This document shows, piece by piece, positions 43,567 through 53,112 of a stretch of 64,000 nt of DNA (position 1 is the first letter of the stretch; every line of letters begins with the position of its first letter). The notes under the pieces are model-generated. The model had not been told where the DNA came from, did no database searches, and saw only the letters and a list, made by a program, of their open reading frames with translations. The stretch comes from Acidimicrobiales bacterium (lineage in GTDB: Bacteria; Actinomycetota; Acidimicrobiia; Acidimicrobiales; Poriferisodalaceae): the NCBI GenBank assembly GCA_030743005.1, contig JASLTG010000005.1, forward strand, positions 61,592 through 125,591. The letters are read 5' to 3'. The position numbers and the translations under genes are program-made.

Positions 43567-44832
43567 TCACTCTTTGAGGCCTATCTGCCATACACCGCTG
43601 GCAAGGTCGATGAGGTAAAGATCTTGAGCAGGACCAGCGACAAAAGCTACCGGGTGAGATGCGTGCAGGGGGAGTGCCAGCACCGATGGGTCCTCATCCA
43701 ATCTCAAAGCCATCAACTGGGCCCCGCACATATCGGTGAACAGGTAGCGACCCTCAAGGATTGGGTGCGGTCCACCATGGACAACAACTCCACCGATAAT
43801 CGCGCAACGGCCCCGCCCGTGGCGGTATTCGAAGTCTGGTCTGCGTAGATACGAGTCGTCCCGCCCGAGGAACGGTCTCGAACCTTCCACCAGATTCCAA
43901 CCTAAATTGGCGCCCGCGTCGGCGGAGGTCAAAACGTTTAGCTCTTCAACACATTGTTGGCCTAAATCTGTGAGCCAGAGGTCACCTGTGGTTTCGTCGA
44001 ATGAGAAACGAAAAGGGTTCCGAACGCCGCTGACCCAAATACGAGGATCAGAACCGGGACCATGATCTGGATTTCCAGTCGCTGGTTTGTGAGGTGGCCA
44101 CTGATTCGGGTTTACATCGAGACGCAGGACAGCTCCCAAAGGTGTCGAAAGATTCTGACCATGACCATATGGGTCGCCCAAGCCCCCTCCATCACCGAAA
44201 GACACGAGCAAACGGCCCTCAGAATCAAACGCTAGATCGCCACCGTTGTGCATCGCTGATGGCTGATCGACGATGATGATCTCCACCCCCTCTCCCGGAT
44301 TTGACATACCCGACTGCAAAGAATGAGCTGTTACTACGCTCGAACCGCTCAAGTCAGTTCGATTGAGGTACAACCAGCCCATGTCGGGAGAAATCGCCAT
44401 CCCCAATAGTCCCTGATCCAGCTCATTACTGGTGTCGGAAGTCATGTTGATGACAGGCTCAGCCAATACGCCCCCTGAATCAAACGCGTAAACGAGCCCG
44501 TTCCTGTCAGCCACGAAGCCACTTTTAGCGTCAAGGAACACCAACGCGATAGCCCCGGGGAGGTCAAGAAAAAGAGACAACTCGAGATCGATAGATTCGA
44601 CTTGTTTTGGTTCGAGCAATGGGATGTTGTCGGGGCAAGGTTCGTTGGAGAGCTTAAATTCTCTGGAATCTTGTGAAGGGGTTGAGGTTTCGGTTGTCGA
44701 CCGCCACCAAATTTCGTCTCGCCGGTCAATAGAACCCTCAGAATTTGGGGCGGAGGTTTGCAATATCGCGATTGCAGCGATCGTTACAAAGCCAAAAAAC
44801 ATGAAGCGAGTGGTGCCCGACAGCCGTGTCAT
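43567..44832 (-). CDS. Glucose/sorbosone dehydrogenase family protein (PQQ-type beta-propeller)
   Basis: 421 residues. A hydrophobic N-terminal segment (about 9-26) anchors or exports the protein. The beta-propeller follows with family blocks: LDQGLLGMAISPDM, the active-site-type HNGGDLAFDSEGRLLVSFGDGGGLGDP, VSGVRNPFRFSFDETTGDLWLTDLGQ and ANLGWNLVEGS. Relatives oxidise aldose sugars with PQQ outside the cell, but some are binding proteins only. Divergent from the ilvB leader region. Confidence 0.87.
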   Translation of the reverse strand: MTRLSGTTRFMFFGFVTIAAIAILQTSAPNSEGSIDRRDEIWWRSTTETSTPSQDSREFKLSNEPCPDNIPLLEPKQVESIDLELSLFLDLPGAIALVFLDAKSGFVADRNGLVYAFDSGGVLAEPVINMTSDTSNELDQGLLGMAISPDMGWLYLNRTDLSGSSVVTAHSLQSGMSNPGEGVEIIIVDQPSAMHNGGDLAFDSEGRLLVSFGDGGGLGDPYGHGQNLSTPLGAVLRLDVNPNQWPPHKPATGNPDHGPGSDPRIWVSGVRNPFRFSFDETTGDLWLTDLGQQCVEELNVLTSADAGANLGWNLVEGSRPFLGRDDSYLRRPDFEYRHGRGRCAIIGGVVVHGGPHPILEGRYLFTDMCGAQLMALRLDEDPSVLALPLHASHPVAFVAGPAQDLYLIDLASGVWQIGLKE

Positions 44833-44889
44833 TGGCTCTTGAATCTAGCTGTGAGTTCATCAAACCGGAGAGAGTTATGCCTTCTGAAG

Positions 44890-44918
44890 TTGCGACTGGC
44901 ATTTCGCGCCGCCAAAAT
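44890..44918 (+). promoter_or_regulatory. Candidate promoter of the ilvBNC leader transcript
   Basis: TTGCGA at 44890-44895, a 17-base spacer, and CAAAAT at 44913-44918. The next GTG starts 7 bases after the -10 box, at the expected transcription start, so the leader mRNA would begin at or next to this codon. The match to consensus is 4 of 6 in each box. Confidence 0.5.
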
Positions 44919-44924
44919 GGCTTT

Positions 44925-44981
44925 GTGCGATTACACACGGACCAGTCCTGCGTTACTCACTTTCTCGTAGTACCCGCGTAA
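44925..44981 (+). CDS. Leader peptide of the ilvBNC operon
   Basis: 18-residue reading frame from GTG to TAA: MRLHTDQSCVTHFLVVPA. It ends with Leu-Val-Val (CTC GTA GTA), the products of the pathway behind it, and its stop lies inside the first hairpin. A promoter puts the transcript start at the GTG, so it would be leaderless. An in-frame ATG at 44877 has a good GGAGAGAG site 2 to 10 bases upstream and would give 34 residues with the same ending; the promoter evidence favours the shorter form. Expected role: ribosome stalling senses charged Val/Leu tRNA and changes RNA folding. Confidence 0.6.
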   Translation: MRLHTDQSCVTHFLVVPA

Positions 44982-45036
44982 GCGGGTCATTCGATCCCGC
45001 TTGTTAATGGTCCCCTAGGGGACCATTTCCGCTTAC
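44972..45036 (+). promoter_or_regulatory. Attenuator-like RNA structure upstream of ilvB
   Basis: Several pairings exclude each other. H1: ACCCGC (44972-44977) with GCGGGT (44982-44987), loop GTAA. H2: AAGCGGG (44980-44986) with CCCGCTT (44996-45002). H4: GTAAGCGG (44978-44985) with CCGCTTAC (45029-45036). Between them H3 is a perfect 22-base inverted repeat at 45006-45027 (AATGGTCCCC and its complement). The H1 left arm contains the last leader codons, so ribosome position decides the fold. There is only a short ATTT after H3, so the end effect may be Rho-dependent or on translation rather than a classic terminator. Confidence 0.6.
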
Positions 45037-45095
45037 GGGCAGACCAAAATCCCACCACTACCAATAATTTAAATTTGTCATTAAGGAGAAGATCC

Positions 45096-46835
45096 ATGGA
45101 ACTGACCGGCGCTCAAGCTCTCGTCAAGAGCCTTGAGATGTGTGACGTTGAGGTCATGTTCGGTCTCCCCGGTGGAGCGATTCTGCCCGTATACGACCCG
45201 ATTCTCGATTCGAAGATTCGCCACGTTCTTGTCCGACATGAGCAAGGTGCTGGCCATATGGCTCAAGGGTATGCGCACGTTACTGGCAAGCCAGGCGTAG
45301 CAATAGTCACTAGTGGCCCTGCTGCCACCAATATCGTGACCCCCCTCTGTGATGCCTACATGGACTCGATACCGATGGTGGCTATAACAGGCCAAGTGGC
45401 TCTTGCTTCAATTGGATCGGATGCTTTTCAAGAATGCGACACAACCGGGATCACAATGGCGGTCACCAAGCACAACTATTTGGTTACCGATCCTGCAGAT
45501 ATACCGAGAATAGTTAAGGAAGCCTTTCATATAGCCACTACGGGTCGACCAGGCCCAGTGCTTATAGACGTGCCCAAAGACGTCAGTAACGAAACCATGG
45601 AATGGTATTGGCCGGACGAAATTGATTTGCCTGGATATTCGCCGATTACCGATGTAGACGCAGACAAAATTAGTGAAGCGATAGAACTCATTCGCGCCGC
45701 CGAGAAGCCGGTTATATATGCAGGAGGAGGGCTGCTCAAGGCTCATGCTGCGGATGCCTTGAAACGATTCGTTGACTTAACCGGTATTCATGTGGCTACG
45801 ACTTTGATGGCACGCGGAGTGTTCCCAGATCGAGATCCGCTTGGTCTCGGGATGCCAGGAATGCATGGGAATTACACAGCGGTCATGGCTTTTCAACGGT
45901 CCGACTTGCTAATCAACCTTGGAGCGCGTTTCGATGACAGGGTTACCGGGAACACCGAATTTTTTGCTCCTGATGCCAAGATTATTCATGTTGACATTGA
46001 CCCTGCGGAGCATGGCAAAGTTCGACTTCCCGATGTGGCGATACAGGGAGACGCGCGCCAGGCCCTAGAGGCGTTAATCGCAGAACATGAAATTTCGGGT
46101 GGTTCTAAGGTGGACCGCTCGGAATGGAAATCAACTATCAGCGGTTGGCAAGAACAACATCCACTGCAGTACGAACAAGCTGATAGTGGTTTTCCGCTGA
46201 AACCTCAGTTTGTGCTTGAACAACTACGAGACAACACGCCAGATGACACCATCGTGGTGGCAGGCGTCGGCCAGCACCAGATGTGGGCAAGTCAATTTTG
46301 GAAATTTGACCACCCATATACGTGGGTTAATTCTGGAGGTCTTGGGACTATGGGGTTTGCTGTGCCGGCCGCTATTGGGGCGAAGGCAGGCCAACCAAAT
46401 AGAATGGTGTGGGCTATTGATGGTGACGGTTGTTTCCAAATGACTGCGCAGGAGCTAATTACCGCTGCAGCTGAGAATATTCCCGTCAAGATTGCGATCT
46501 TGAATAACGCTTACTTGGGCATGGTTAGACAATGGCAGGAGCTATTTTATGACGAACGCTACAGCGAGGTTTATCTAAGTCCGGACCATCCCGACTATGT
46601 CGGTTGGGCGGAAGCCATGGGATGTGCCGGTATCCGAGTTGAGTCCGCCGACGAAGTGCTATCTGCGATCGAGAAAGCAAATGCAATCAATGACCGACCC
46701 GTTGTTATCGACTTTCGGGTGGATGCGTTCGAAAAGGTTTATCCGATGGTTCCTGCCGGAGGATCAAACGACGACATTATTTTAGGACCAGAGGGTGACG
46801 CCGATGCCAAGGCAAAGGGCACGGCGCCTTCATGA
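45096..46835 (+). CDS. ilvB: Acetolactate synthase, large subunit
   Basis: ThDP enzyme making acetolactate or acetohydroxybutyrate for Val, Leu and Ile. 579 residues. MFGLPGGAILPVYD, the catalytic glutamate in RHEQGAGHMAQGYA, TSGPAATN, and the ThDP-binding region from DGDGCFQM to NNAYLGMVRQWQ. The ATG at 45096 follows AAGGAG. An attenuator-like leader lies upstream. It overlaps ilvN by 4 bases. Confidence 0.97.
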   Translation: MELTGAQALVKSLEMCDVEVMFGLPGGAILPVYDPILDSKIRHVLVRHEQGAGHMAQGYAHVTGKPGVAIVTSGPAATNIVTPLCDAYMDSIPMVAITGQVALASIGSDAFQECDTTGITMAVTKHNYLVTDPADIPRIVKEAFHIATTGRPGPVLIDVPKDVSNETMEWYWPDEIDLPGYSPITDVDADKISEAIELIRAAEKPVIYAGGGLLKAHAADALKRFVDLTGIHVATTLMARGVFPDRDPLGLGMPGMHGNYTAVMAFQRSDLLINLGARFDDRVTGNTEFFAPDAKIIHVDIDPAEHGKVRLPDVAIQGDARQALEALIAEHEISGGSKVDRSEWKSTISGWQEQHPLQYEQADSGFPLKPQFVLEQLRDNTPDDTIVVAGVGQHQMWASQFWKFDHPYTWVNSGGLGTMGFAVPAAIGAKAGQPNRMVWAIDGDGCFQMTAQELITAAAENIPVKIAILNNAYLGMVRQWQELFYDERYSEVYLSPDHPDYVGWAEAMGCAGIRVESADEVLSAIEKANAINDRPVVIDFRVDAFEKVYPMVPAGGSNDDIILGPEGDADAKAKGTAPS

Positions 46836-47338
46836 CAGGCTCAACCGCAACCAATGGTGAGCAGAACCTTCACATTTTGTCGGTTCTGGTTGAGAACAGG
46901 TTCGGAGTCTTGTCTCGAATAGCAGGGTTATTTAGTCGACGAGGTTTCAATATTTTCTCCCTCGCCGTCGCACCGACCGATGACCCATCACGAAGTCGAA
47001 TTAGCATCGTCGTAGATGTTCACAATATTGATGCAACGCAAATAGCCAAGCAGCTCGACAAGTTAGTGAATGTATTGGATATCACGGAGTTGCAACCCGG
47101 GTCCTCGATCGAACGAGAATTGATGCTCGCTCGGGTCACGGCTAGTGATGCTGACGCTATGCGACAAGTAATTGACCAGTTCGGGGCCTCAGTTGTGGAT
47201 TCAAATGAAGAAGAACTAATAATCAGTGTTCACGCCCACCCAACTGAGCTTGATCTTTGCGAGACTGCGTTGCGTAAATTCGGAATTATCGAGCTTCAAC
47301 GAACGGGCCGGATTGCACTAGGCCACCTTGGTGGCTGA
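46832..47338 (+). CDS. ilvN: Acetolactate synthase, small (regulatory) subunit
   Basis: 168 residues. ACT domain at the N-terminus (LSVLVENRFGVLSRIAGLFSRRGFNI in pieces) and the C-terminal ALS_ss domain (ERELMLARV, VDSNEEELIISVHAHPTELDLCE). It binds valine and controls the large subunit. ATG overlaps the ilvB stop. The form is the ~160-residue IlvN/IlvH type. Confidence 0.96.
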   Translation: MTGSTATNGEQNLHILSVLVENRFGVLSRIAGLFSRRGFNIFSLAVAPTDDPSRSRISIVVDVHNIDATQIAKQLDKLVNVLDITELQPGSSIERELMLARVTASDADAMRQVIDQFGASVVDSNEEELIISVHAHPTELDLCETALRKFGIIELQRTGRIALGHLGG

Positions 47339-47404
47339 GAATTACTTTAAGAAACGAACGGATCTCTAGCCGAACAGCGGCTTTTGCTAATTAGGAGCAC
47401 ATTG

Positions 47405-48442
47405 ATGCCAGCCACTATTTATTACGAAAACGATGCAGATTTGAGTCACCTTGCTGATCGAACTGTCGCAATTATGGGTTACGGCTCACAAGGACATGCC
47501 CATGCTTTAAACCTTCGCGACAGTGGGGTTAATGTCGTGGTGGGTCTTCGCGCCGGGTCATCTTCGACCGCGAAAGCTGAGGCTGAAGGACTCCCTGTGC
47601 TCACTATCGCTGAGGCAGCTCAGAGAGCCGACGTGATGATGATGGCCCTTCCTGACACGGAGCAAGCATCCATTTATTCGGAACACATCGCACCAAATTT
47701 GTCGGCTGGAAATGCCATAGCGTTCTCTCACGGATTCAATATTCACTTCGACCAAATTCAGCCTCCTGATGACGTTGACGTCTGGATGATTGCTCCTAAG
47801 GGTCCTGGCCACAACGTTCGTCGAACCTACGCCGAAGGTGGAGGAGTTCCGGCCCTTGTCGCTATTCATCAAGACGCGACAGGTAATGCATTAAATGATG
47901 CCCTTGCTTACGCCAAGGGAATCGGTGGCACTCGAGGGGGCGTTTTGACTACCACTTTCGCAGAAGAAACGGAGACAGATTTGTTCGGTGAACAAGTTGT
48001 GCTCTGCGGTGGTTTGACGGAACTGATTCGCGCCGGATACGACACTCTCGTTGAGGCTGGGTATCAGCCTGAGTCCGCGTACTTCGAAACGTTGCACGAA
48101 GTGAAACTCATAGTGGACTTCATCTATGAAGCCGGGATAGCGGGTATGCGGTATTCGATATCGACTACGGCTGAATATGGTGACTTAACTCGTGGCCCCC
48201 GAATTATTACCGATGAAACTCGTGCAGAAATGAAACGCATCCTTGCAGAAATTCAAGATGGCACTTTCGCAAACGAGTGGATTGAAGAGAATAGAAACGG
48301 CCTTCCCAACTACAAGCGCCTTGTTGAGGAGGGTAAAGAACATCCGATTGAAGCAGTAGGAGCTGAGCTGAGGGCAATGATGCCTTGGATAACGGCTGGA
48401 AAACAGGATGTGACTGAAGCCTCAGGTGGCGACGTCAAATAA
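47405..48442 (+). CDS. ilvC: Ketol-acid reductoisomerase, class I
   Basis: NADPH enzyme, 345 residues. [17 protein letters not shown] is the nucleotide-binding loop and [19 protein letters not shown] holds the residues that choose [37 protein letters not shown] and the Mg-binding [22 protein letters not shown] region complete it. The ATG at 47405 follows TTAGGAG. It lies 66 bases after ilvN in the same operon. Confidence 0.97.
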   Translation: MPATIYYENDADLSHLADRTVAIMGYGSQGHAHALNLRDSGVNVVVGLRAGSSSTAKAEAEGLPVLTIAEAAQRADVMMMALPDTEQASIYSEHIAPNLSAGNAIAFSHGFNIHFDQIQPPDDVDVWMIAPKGPGHNVRRTYAEGGGVPALVAIHQDATGNALNDALAYAKGIGGTRGGVLTTTFAEETETDLFGEQVVLCGGLTELIRAGYDTLVEAGYQPESAYFETLHEVKLIVDFIYEAGIAGMRYSISTTAEYGDLTRGPRIITDETRAEMKRILAEIQDGTFANEWIEENRNGLPNYKRLVEEGKEHPIEAVGAELRAMMPWITAGKQDVTEASGGDVK

Positions 48443-48473
48443 GCAAACTGGAGTTCAGTAGTCTCAATGCTGT

Positions 48474-49070
48474 TTGTTGGACGGCGAAAGCTCTAGTGAC
48501 GTGACAGAGCCGCTAGTTACACCCATAGTCGTTCCCCATCGGGGCTCTCTTCTTGTCGCAACACCGCAGTTGGAGGATCCGAACTTTCGTCGATCAGTCA
48601 TATTGATGATTGAACACGGCCAGGAGGGGTCCTTAGGCGTGGTCCTCAATCGCCCTTCGACGCGTTCACTCGAAACCCTGCTTCCGACTTGGTTGAATTC
48701 AGAGGTGTCCTCCTCAACAGTTTTCGTGGGCGGACCAGTTCAGCCAGATGCTTTGGTCGCCTTGGTGCCCACATCTGGTGCTTTGAGTGGATCCAGCGAG
48801 ATAACCGAGCAAATCTCGATGTTAGATCTTGAAGTAGATATGGATTTGACTGAAGTAGATGTAGACGCAATCCGCTTCTACTTTGGATATGCAGGCTGGA
48901 GTCCGGGCCAATTGCGTCTTGAGATAGAAGAAGGGGCCTGGTGGACTTTCGACTCGACGCCAGACGAGTTGATGTGTGATCCGTCTGAATGCTGGCGAAG
49001 TGTGCTGGCCAGACAAAGGTCGGCAGCAAGGCTGCTCTCTATTTACCCTGACCAGTCGTATCTGAACTGA
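48474..49070 (+). CDS. YqgE/AlgH family protein (UPF0301)
   Basis: 198 residues. GSLLVATPQLEDPNFRRSVILMIEHGQEGSLGVVLNRPS in pieces and FFGYAGWSPGQLRLEIEEGAWW-like stretches are typical of the family, which has no settled function. The start is uncertain: TTG 48474 or GTG 48501 (the family motif begins after either). It follows ilvC and is convergent with serC. Confidence 0.88.
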   Translation: MLDGESSSDVTEPLVTPIVVPHRGSLLVATPQLEDPNFRRSVILMIEHGQEGSLGVVLNRPSTRSLETLLPTWLNSEVSSSTVFVGGPVQPDALVALVPTSGALSGSSEITEQISMLDLEVDMDLTEVDVDAIRFYFGYAGWSPGQLRLEIEEGAWWTFDSTPDELMCDPSECWRSVLARQRSAARLLSIYPDQSYLN

Positions 49071-49077
49071 CTCAGGG

Positions 49078-49098
49078 GCTTAGAAATAATTTCTAGGC
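49078..49098. terminator. Possible hairpin between convergent yqgE and serC
   Basis: GCTTAGAAA (49078-49086) and TTTCTAGGC (49090-49098) form a 9-base stem with one G-U pair and a TAA loop. The position between two converging genes suits a terminator, but no T-run follows on either strand. Confidence 0.3.
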
Positions 49099-49147
49099 AT
49101 GTGAACGAGCCGAGGATGTTGATGAGATCAGGTCGCGTTCGGGTTAA

Positions 49148-50266
49148 CTAATCCAAAGCATCCACGATGTAGTCGATGCAAGCGCACAAGGCTTCGACAT
49201 CCTCAGGGTCTACCGAAGGGAAGGTAGCTAGCCGCAATTGATTTCGGCCGAGTTTTCGGTACGACTCAGTGTCGATTACGCCATTGGCTCGAAGGACAGC
49301 GCTGATCATGTCCGCATCGACCCCTTCGAAGTCGACTGTGCAGACGACAGGAGATCGCTGGTCGGCATTTACAACAAATGGTTGAGCAAACGAACGGTCG
49401 GTCGCCCATTGGTAGATGATCCCGCTGCTTTGTAAGCATCGTTGTTCGGCCCATGTGAGTCCGCCGGAGTTATTGATCCATTCGACCGTTTCTGCCGCCA
49501 AGAAGATCGTTGCGAGGCTTGGAGTGTTGTAGGTCTGTTCTTGGCGGGAGTTTGATAGGGCGATGCCTAGATCGAGCCCAGCCGGAGCCCAACGATCACC
49601 AGAAGACAGTTGCTCGATCCGTTCAAGGGCCGCAGGGGAACAAGCGGCGAGCCATAGACCGCCGTCCGAAGCGAGCGCCTTTTGCGGCGCGAAATAGTAA
49701 CAATCAACTTCGTCTGGATCCCAAGAGATAGCTCCAGCCGCAGACGTAGCATCAACGAGTACTAACCCATCGTTGTTCGGACGACTCAAGGGTGCCATTA
49801 CACCTGTAGAAGTTTCATTGTGGGTAAGGGCGTAAGTATCCACATTGGATGGCACGGTTGAAGGGCAGGTACCCGGCTCGCTGCTAATTATTTCTGGTTC
49901 CCCAAGGTGAGGCGCTTTTTGTACAACTGTTGCGAACTTTGAAGAAAATTCTCCAAAAGCTAAGTGCTGACTTGACGATTCGATTAGCCCGAAAGAGGCA
50001 GCGTCCCAGAACAGTGTCGTCCCACCGTTACCTAAAATAACTTCCCAATCTCCTGGCAGGTGAAACAAACTAGAAAGACCAGTTCGAAGTCGTGACACAT
50101 GATCTTTGACGGTGTTTTGCCGGTGGCTAGTGCCAAGATAATTAGGAGCGAGATCCACAAGGGCGTTGATGGCGTCCTGTCGAACCTTCGACGGACCCGA
50201 TCCGAAACGCCCATCTTTAGGAAGTAATTCGGCGGGAAGAGAAATTGAAGTTTCGGTCGCGCTCAT
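49148..50266 (-). CDS. serC: Phosphoserine aminotransferase
   Basis: PLP enzyme making phosphoserine from phosphohydroxypyruvate. 372 residues. PKDGRFGSGPSKVR start, ILGNGGTTLFWDAASF, LTHNETSTGV, VDATSAAGA and the PLP lysine in YYFAPQKALASDGG. The sequence is of the actinobacterial SerC type. Start set at ATG 50266; the frame is open further upstream to 50308. It faces the aminotransferase gene with about 60 bases between the starts. Confidence 0.93.
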   Translation of the reverse strand: MSATETSISLPAELLPKDGRFGSGPSKVRQDAINALVDLAPNYLGTSHRQNTVKDHVSRLRTGLSSLFHLPGDWEVILGNGGTTLFWDAASFGLIESSSQHLAFGEFSSKFATVVQKAPHLGEPEIISSEPGTCPSTVPSNVDTYALTHNETSTGVMAPLSRPNNDGLVLVDATSAAGAISWDPDEVDCYYFAPQKALASDGGLWLAACSPAALERIEQLSSGDRWAPAGLDLGIALSNSRQEQTYNTPSLATIFLAAETVEWINNSGGLTWAEQRCLQSSGIIYQWATDRSFAQPFVVNADQRSPVVCTVDFEGVDADMISAVLRANGVIDTESYRKLGRNQLRLATFPSVDPEDVEALCACIDYIVDALD

Positions 50267-50326
50267 CGCCTGCCAGTATGTCGGTGGGCCATTTGAGTTA
50301 GGCCCCAAGCCTTTAGGAGCCTATCC

Positions 50327-51523
50327 GTGAATAGCCGAGTTTCGTCCGCTGTCGGACAGATCGCCGAATCCGCCACCCTCGCTGTTGACTCGAAGGCAAA
50401 AGCACTAAAAGCAGAGGGACAAAACGTCATCGGGTTCGGAGCTGGAGAACCTGATTTTGCTACGCCACCTCACATCGTTGAGGCTGCCGTCGCCGCTTGT
50501 GAGGACACTAAGTATCACCGTTACTCACCCGCAGGCGGGCTTCCTGAATTAAAGGAAGCCTTGTCTGAAAAGACGGTTCGTGATTCTGGTTTGGAGCTTG
50601 ACCCGACTCAATTTTTGGTTACCAACGGAGGAAAGCAAGCGGTCTTTAACACGATGATGAGTCTTATCGACCCAGGAGATGAAGTAATTCTGCCGGCCCC
50701 GTATTGGACGACCTACCCGGAGTCGATTCGCATGTTTGGAGGGGTCCCAATAGAGGTGCTCGCTGGCGCGGATCAGGGTTTTCGGGTGAGCGTTGAACAA
50801 CTCGAGGCGGCGAGAAGCACAAAAACCAAGGCACTCATCTTCGTGTCGCCATCAAACCCGACGGGTGCTGTGTATCCGAGAGAGGAGATCGAAGCGATCG
50901 GACGATGGGCTGCCGATAACGGTATATGGGTGATTACTGATGAAATATATGAGCACCTTGTATACGGAGAAGTAGAACATCATTCGATGCCAGTGGTTGT
51001 GCCAGAGATCTTGGATCGATGCGTCGTCTTGAACGGAGTAGCCAAGACTTATGCGATGACGGGATGGCGAGTTGGTTGGATGGCCGGCCCGCCTGACATC
51101 ATCAAGGCGGCCTCAAATATGCAGAGCCATGCAACCTCCAATGTCTGCAACATCGCCCAGGTTGCGGCGACAGCGGCACTTAGCGGAGGTCTCGAGGATG
51201 TGGCCACTATGCGCGCGGCGTTTGACGAGCGCAGAGTCACTATTCACAGGATGCTGAATGAGATCGAAGGAGTGGATTGCCTTGAACCGGAAGGAGCGTT
51301 CTATGCGTTTCCTTCGTTGATCGGATTATTGGGTCGTGACGTAGCGGGGCGTGAAGCCAAAACGACTATGGACCTGGCGACCATCATTTTGGAAGAGGCG
51401 AAGGTCGCGTTTGTGCCCGGCGAGGCTTTTGGAGCACCCGGATACGCTCGATTCTCATTTGCTTTGGGAATAGACGACTTAGTAGAGGGAATAAGTCGGA
51501 TAGGCGAGTTGGTTACTAACTGA
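50327..51523 (+). CDS. Aspartate-type aminotransferase, class I
   Basis: 398 residues, aspartate or aspartate/prephenate transaminase of the 1-beta type. [27 protein letters not shown] start, [25 protein letters not shown] and the PLP lysine in [19 protein letters not shown] start 12 bases after AGGAG. It is followed by serA with 1 base between, so it is cotranscribed with a serine gene. Substrate range is not shown by the sequence. Confidence 0.92.
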   Translation: MNSRVSSAVGQIAESATLAVDSKAKALKAEGQNVIGFGAGEPDFATPPHIVEAAVAACEDTKYHRYSPAGGLPELKEALSEKTVRDSGLELDPTQFLVTNGGKQAVFNTMMSLIDPGDEVILPAPYWTTYPESIRMFGGVPIEVLAGADQGFRVSVEQLEAARSTKTKALIFVSPSNPTGAVYPREEIEAIGRWAADNGIWVITDEIYEHLVYGEVEHHSMPVVVPEILDRCVVLNGVAKTYAMTGWRVGWMAGPPDIIKAASNMQSHATSNVCNIAQVAATAALSGGLEDVATMRAAFDERRVTIHRMLNEIEGVDCLEPEGAFYAFPSLIGLLGRDVAGREAKTTMDLATIILEEAKVAFVPGEAFGAPGYARFSFALGIDDLVEGISRIGELVTN

Positions 51524-51524
51524 C

Positions 51525-53093
51525 ATGGCGAAGGTATTGGTCACGGAAAAACTTGCAGAGACGGGGCTGGAGCTTCTCCGAGCCCGAGGCCACGACGTTC
51601 AAGTGCAACTAGGCCTGTCCCCGATAGATCTTCGGTCCAAGATCGCTGAGATTGATGCCTTAATTGTGCGTTCAGCAACCGAGGTTGATTCCGAACTTCT
51701 TGGTGCAGCGAAACAGTTGCAGGTTGTTGGCCGAGCTGGGGTCGGCTTGGACAACGTGGATACAGCAGTCGCTACTTCTCTTGGAATTTTGGTTTGTAAT
51801 GCGCCGGAGTCAAATGTGGTATCGGCGGCTGAACATTCGGTCGGTTTGCTGTTAGCTCTTGCTCGCAATGTTGCTCAGGCTCACGGGGCGTTAGTTGAGG
51901 GACGGTGGGAGCGAAGTCTTTGGACAGGCGTCGAATTACTCCATAAGACCGTTGGAATAGTTGGCCTTGGGCGAGTAGGTCGGTTAGTAGCCCAACGCCT
52001 CAGTGGTTTCGACGTGCAGATTCTTGCATTCGATCCATTCGTTAGTTCTGAATCGGCGCGCGAGGTCAACGTTGAAATGGTGGAACTTGACGAACTATTG
52101 GGGCGGTCAGACTTTGTGACTGTGCATCTACCAAAGACTGAAGACACAGTCGGTTTGTTTGACGCCTCAAGATTTGCCAAATTCAAACAAGGCGCTTTCT
52201 TGGTGAATGCAGCTCGCGGGGGTGTGGTCGTTGAAGGCGACCTGGCCGATGCATTGGACAAGGGCCATCTCGCCGGAGCAGCCCTGGATGTGTTTGATAC
52301 TGAACCCAAGTTGAGCTCACCGTTGTTTGGCAGAGCCGATGTAGTCGTTACTCCTCATCTAGGAGCGAGCACTGACGAAGCGCAAAATCGCGCTGGTTTC
52401 ACCATCGCTGAGCAGGTGGCCTTAGCTCTTGATGGAGACTTTGTTCCGTTCGCTGTCAATATTGCCGCTGAAGAGGCATCTGACGCGTTACGACCCTATT
52501 TAGGGATCGCCGAACGGCTGGGAGCGTTCTTTAGCGGGTTGGTCGGTGATCTCCCAGATGAAATCGAGGTGAAGGTAGCGGGTGAGATCGGTGGCTATGA
52601 CACCAAGATCCTGGTTCTTTCGACACTCCGCGGGATTCTCGGTAAATCTTGCGACGGTCCGGTCACTTTCGTCAACGCGTTCCAACGGGCCGATGAACTA
52701 GGGGTCGTCGTGACCGATTCAAGTGCCCGCGATGCGGGAGAATTCCGCAACCTTATTGAGGTCCGTGGAGGGTCTCATGCGGTTGCGGGGACCCTTGTCC
52801 GTTCAGCAAATGAGCCACGTATCGTGATGATTGACGATCATTCAGTTGAAGTGCCATTGGCGAACCACATATTGGTGATTAGAAATGATGATCGTCCTGG
52901 AATGATCGGAACGGTAGGGACGATCTTGGGTGAGGCGGATGTCAATATTTCGTTTATGGGTTTGGGGCGTGATGGAGCGGGAGATCATGCCTTGATGGCG
53001 TTGGCATCGGATCATTCGATAGCTGAACAGACCCTCGAAACCTTGAGGTCTGAGAAGGGGATCCAGTCAGCTTCGGTAGTGGAGCTCGAATAG
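51525..53093 (+). CDS. serA: D-3-phosphoglycerate dehydrogenase
   Basis: First step of serine synthesis. 522 residues, the long form. NAD-binding GIVGLGRVGRLVAQRL, VHLPKTEDTVGLF, NAARGGVVVEGDLADAL, catalytic His in VVTPHLGASTDEAQ, then an allosteric substrate-binding domain (ASB, 315-450) and a C-terminal ACT domain (LVIRNDDRPGMIGTVGTILGEADVNI in pieces). The domain order matches the mycobacterial enzyme, which is inhibited by serine. Confidence 0.96.
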   Translation: MAKVLVTEKLAETGLELLRARGHDVQVQLGLSPIDLRSKIAEIDALIVRSATEVDSELLGAAKQLQVVGRAGVGLDNVDTAVATSLGILVCNAPESNVVSAAEHSVGLLLALARNVAQAHGALVEGRWERSLWTGVELLHKTVGIVGLGRVGRLVAQRLSGFDVQILAFDPFVSSESAREVNVEMVELDELLGRSDFVTVHLPKTEDTVGLFDASRFAKFKQGAFLVNAARGGVVVEGDLADALDKGHLAGAALDVFDTEPKLSSPLFGRADVVVTPHLGASTDEAQNRAGFTIAEQVALALDGDFVPFAVNIAAEEASDALRPYLGIAERLGAFFSGLVGDLPDEIEVKVAGEIGGYDTKILVLSTLRGILGKSCDGPVTFVNAFQRADELGVVVTDSSARDAGEFRNLIEVRGGSHAVAGTLVRSANEPRIVMIDDHSVEVPLANHILVIRNDDRPGMIGTVGTILGEADVNISFMGLGRDGAGDHALMALASDHSIAEQTLETLRSEKGIQSASVVELE

Positions 53094-53112
53094 TGGTCGC
53101 TCGAGATAATCG

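Noticed and set aside
44877..44981. Longer ilvB leader starting at ATG 44877 (34 residues)
   Set aside because: It has a good GGAGAGAG site, but no promoter was found upstream at a sensible distance, while a promoter fits the GTG at 44925. Kept as an alternative in the leader entry.
44833..45095. T-box riboswitch before ilvB
   Set aside because: No T-box consensus was seen; the peptide leader explains the region better. The same holds for leuB and gltX.
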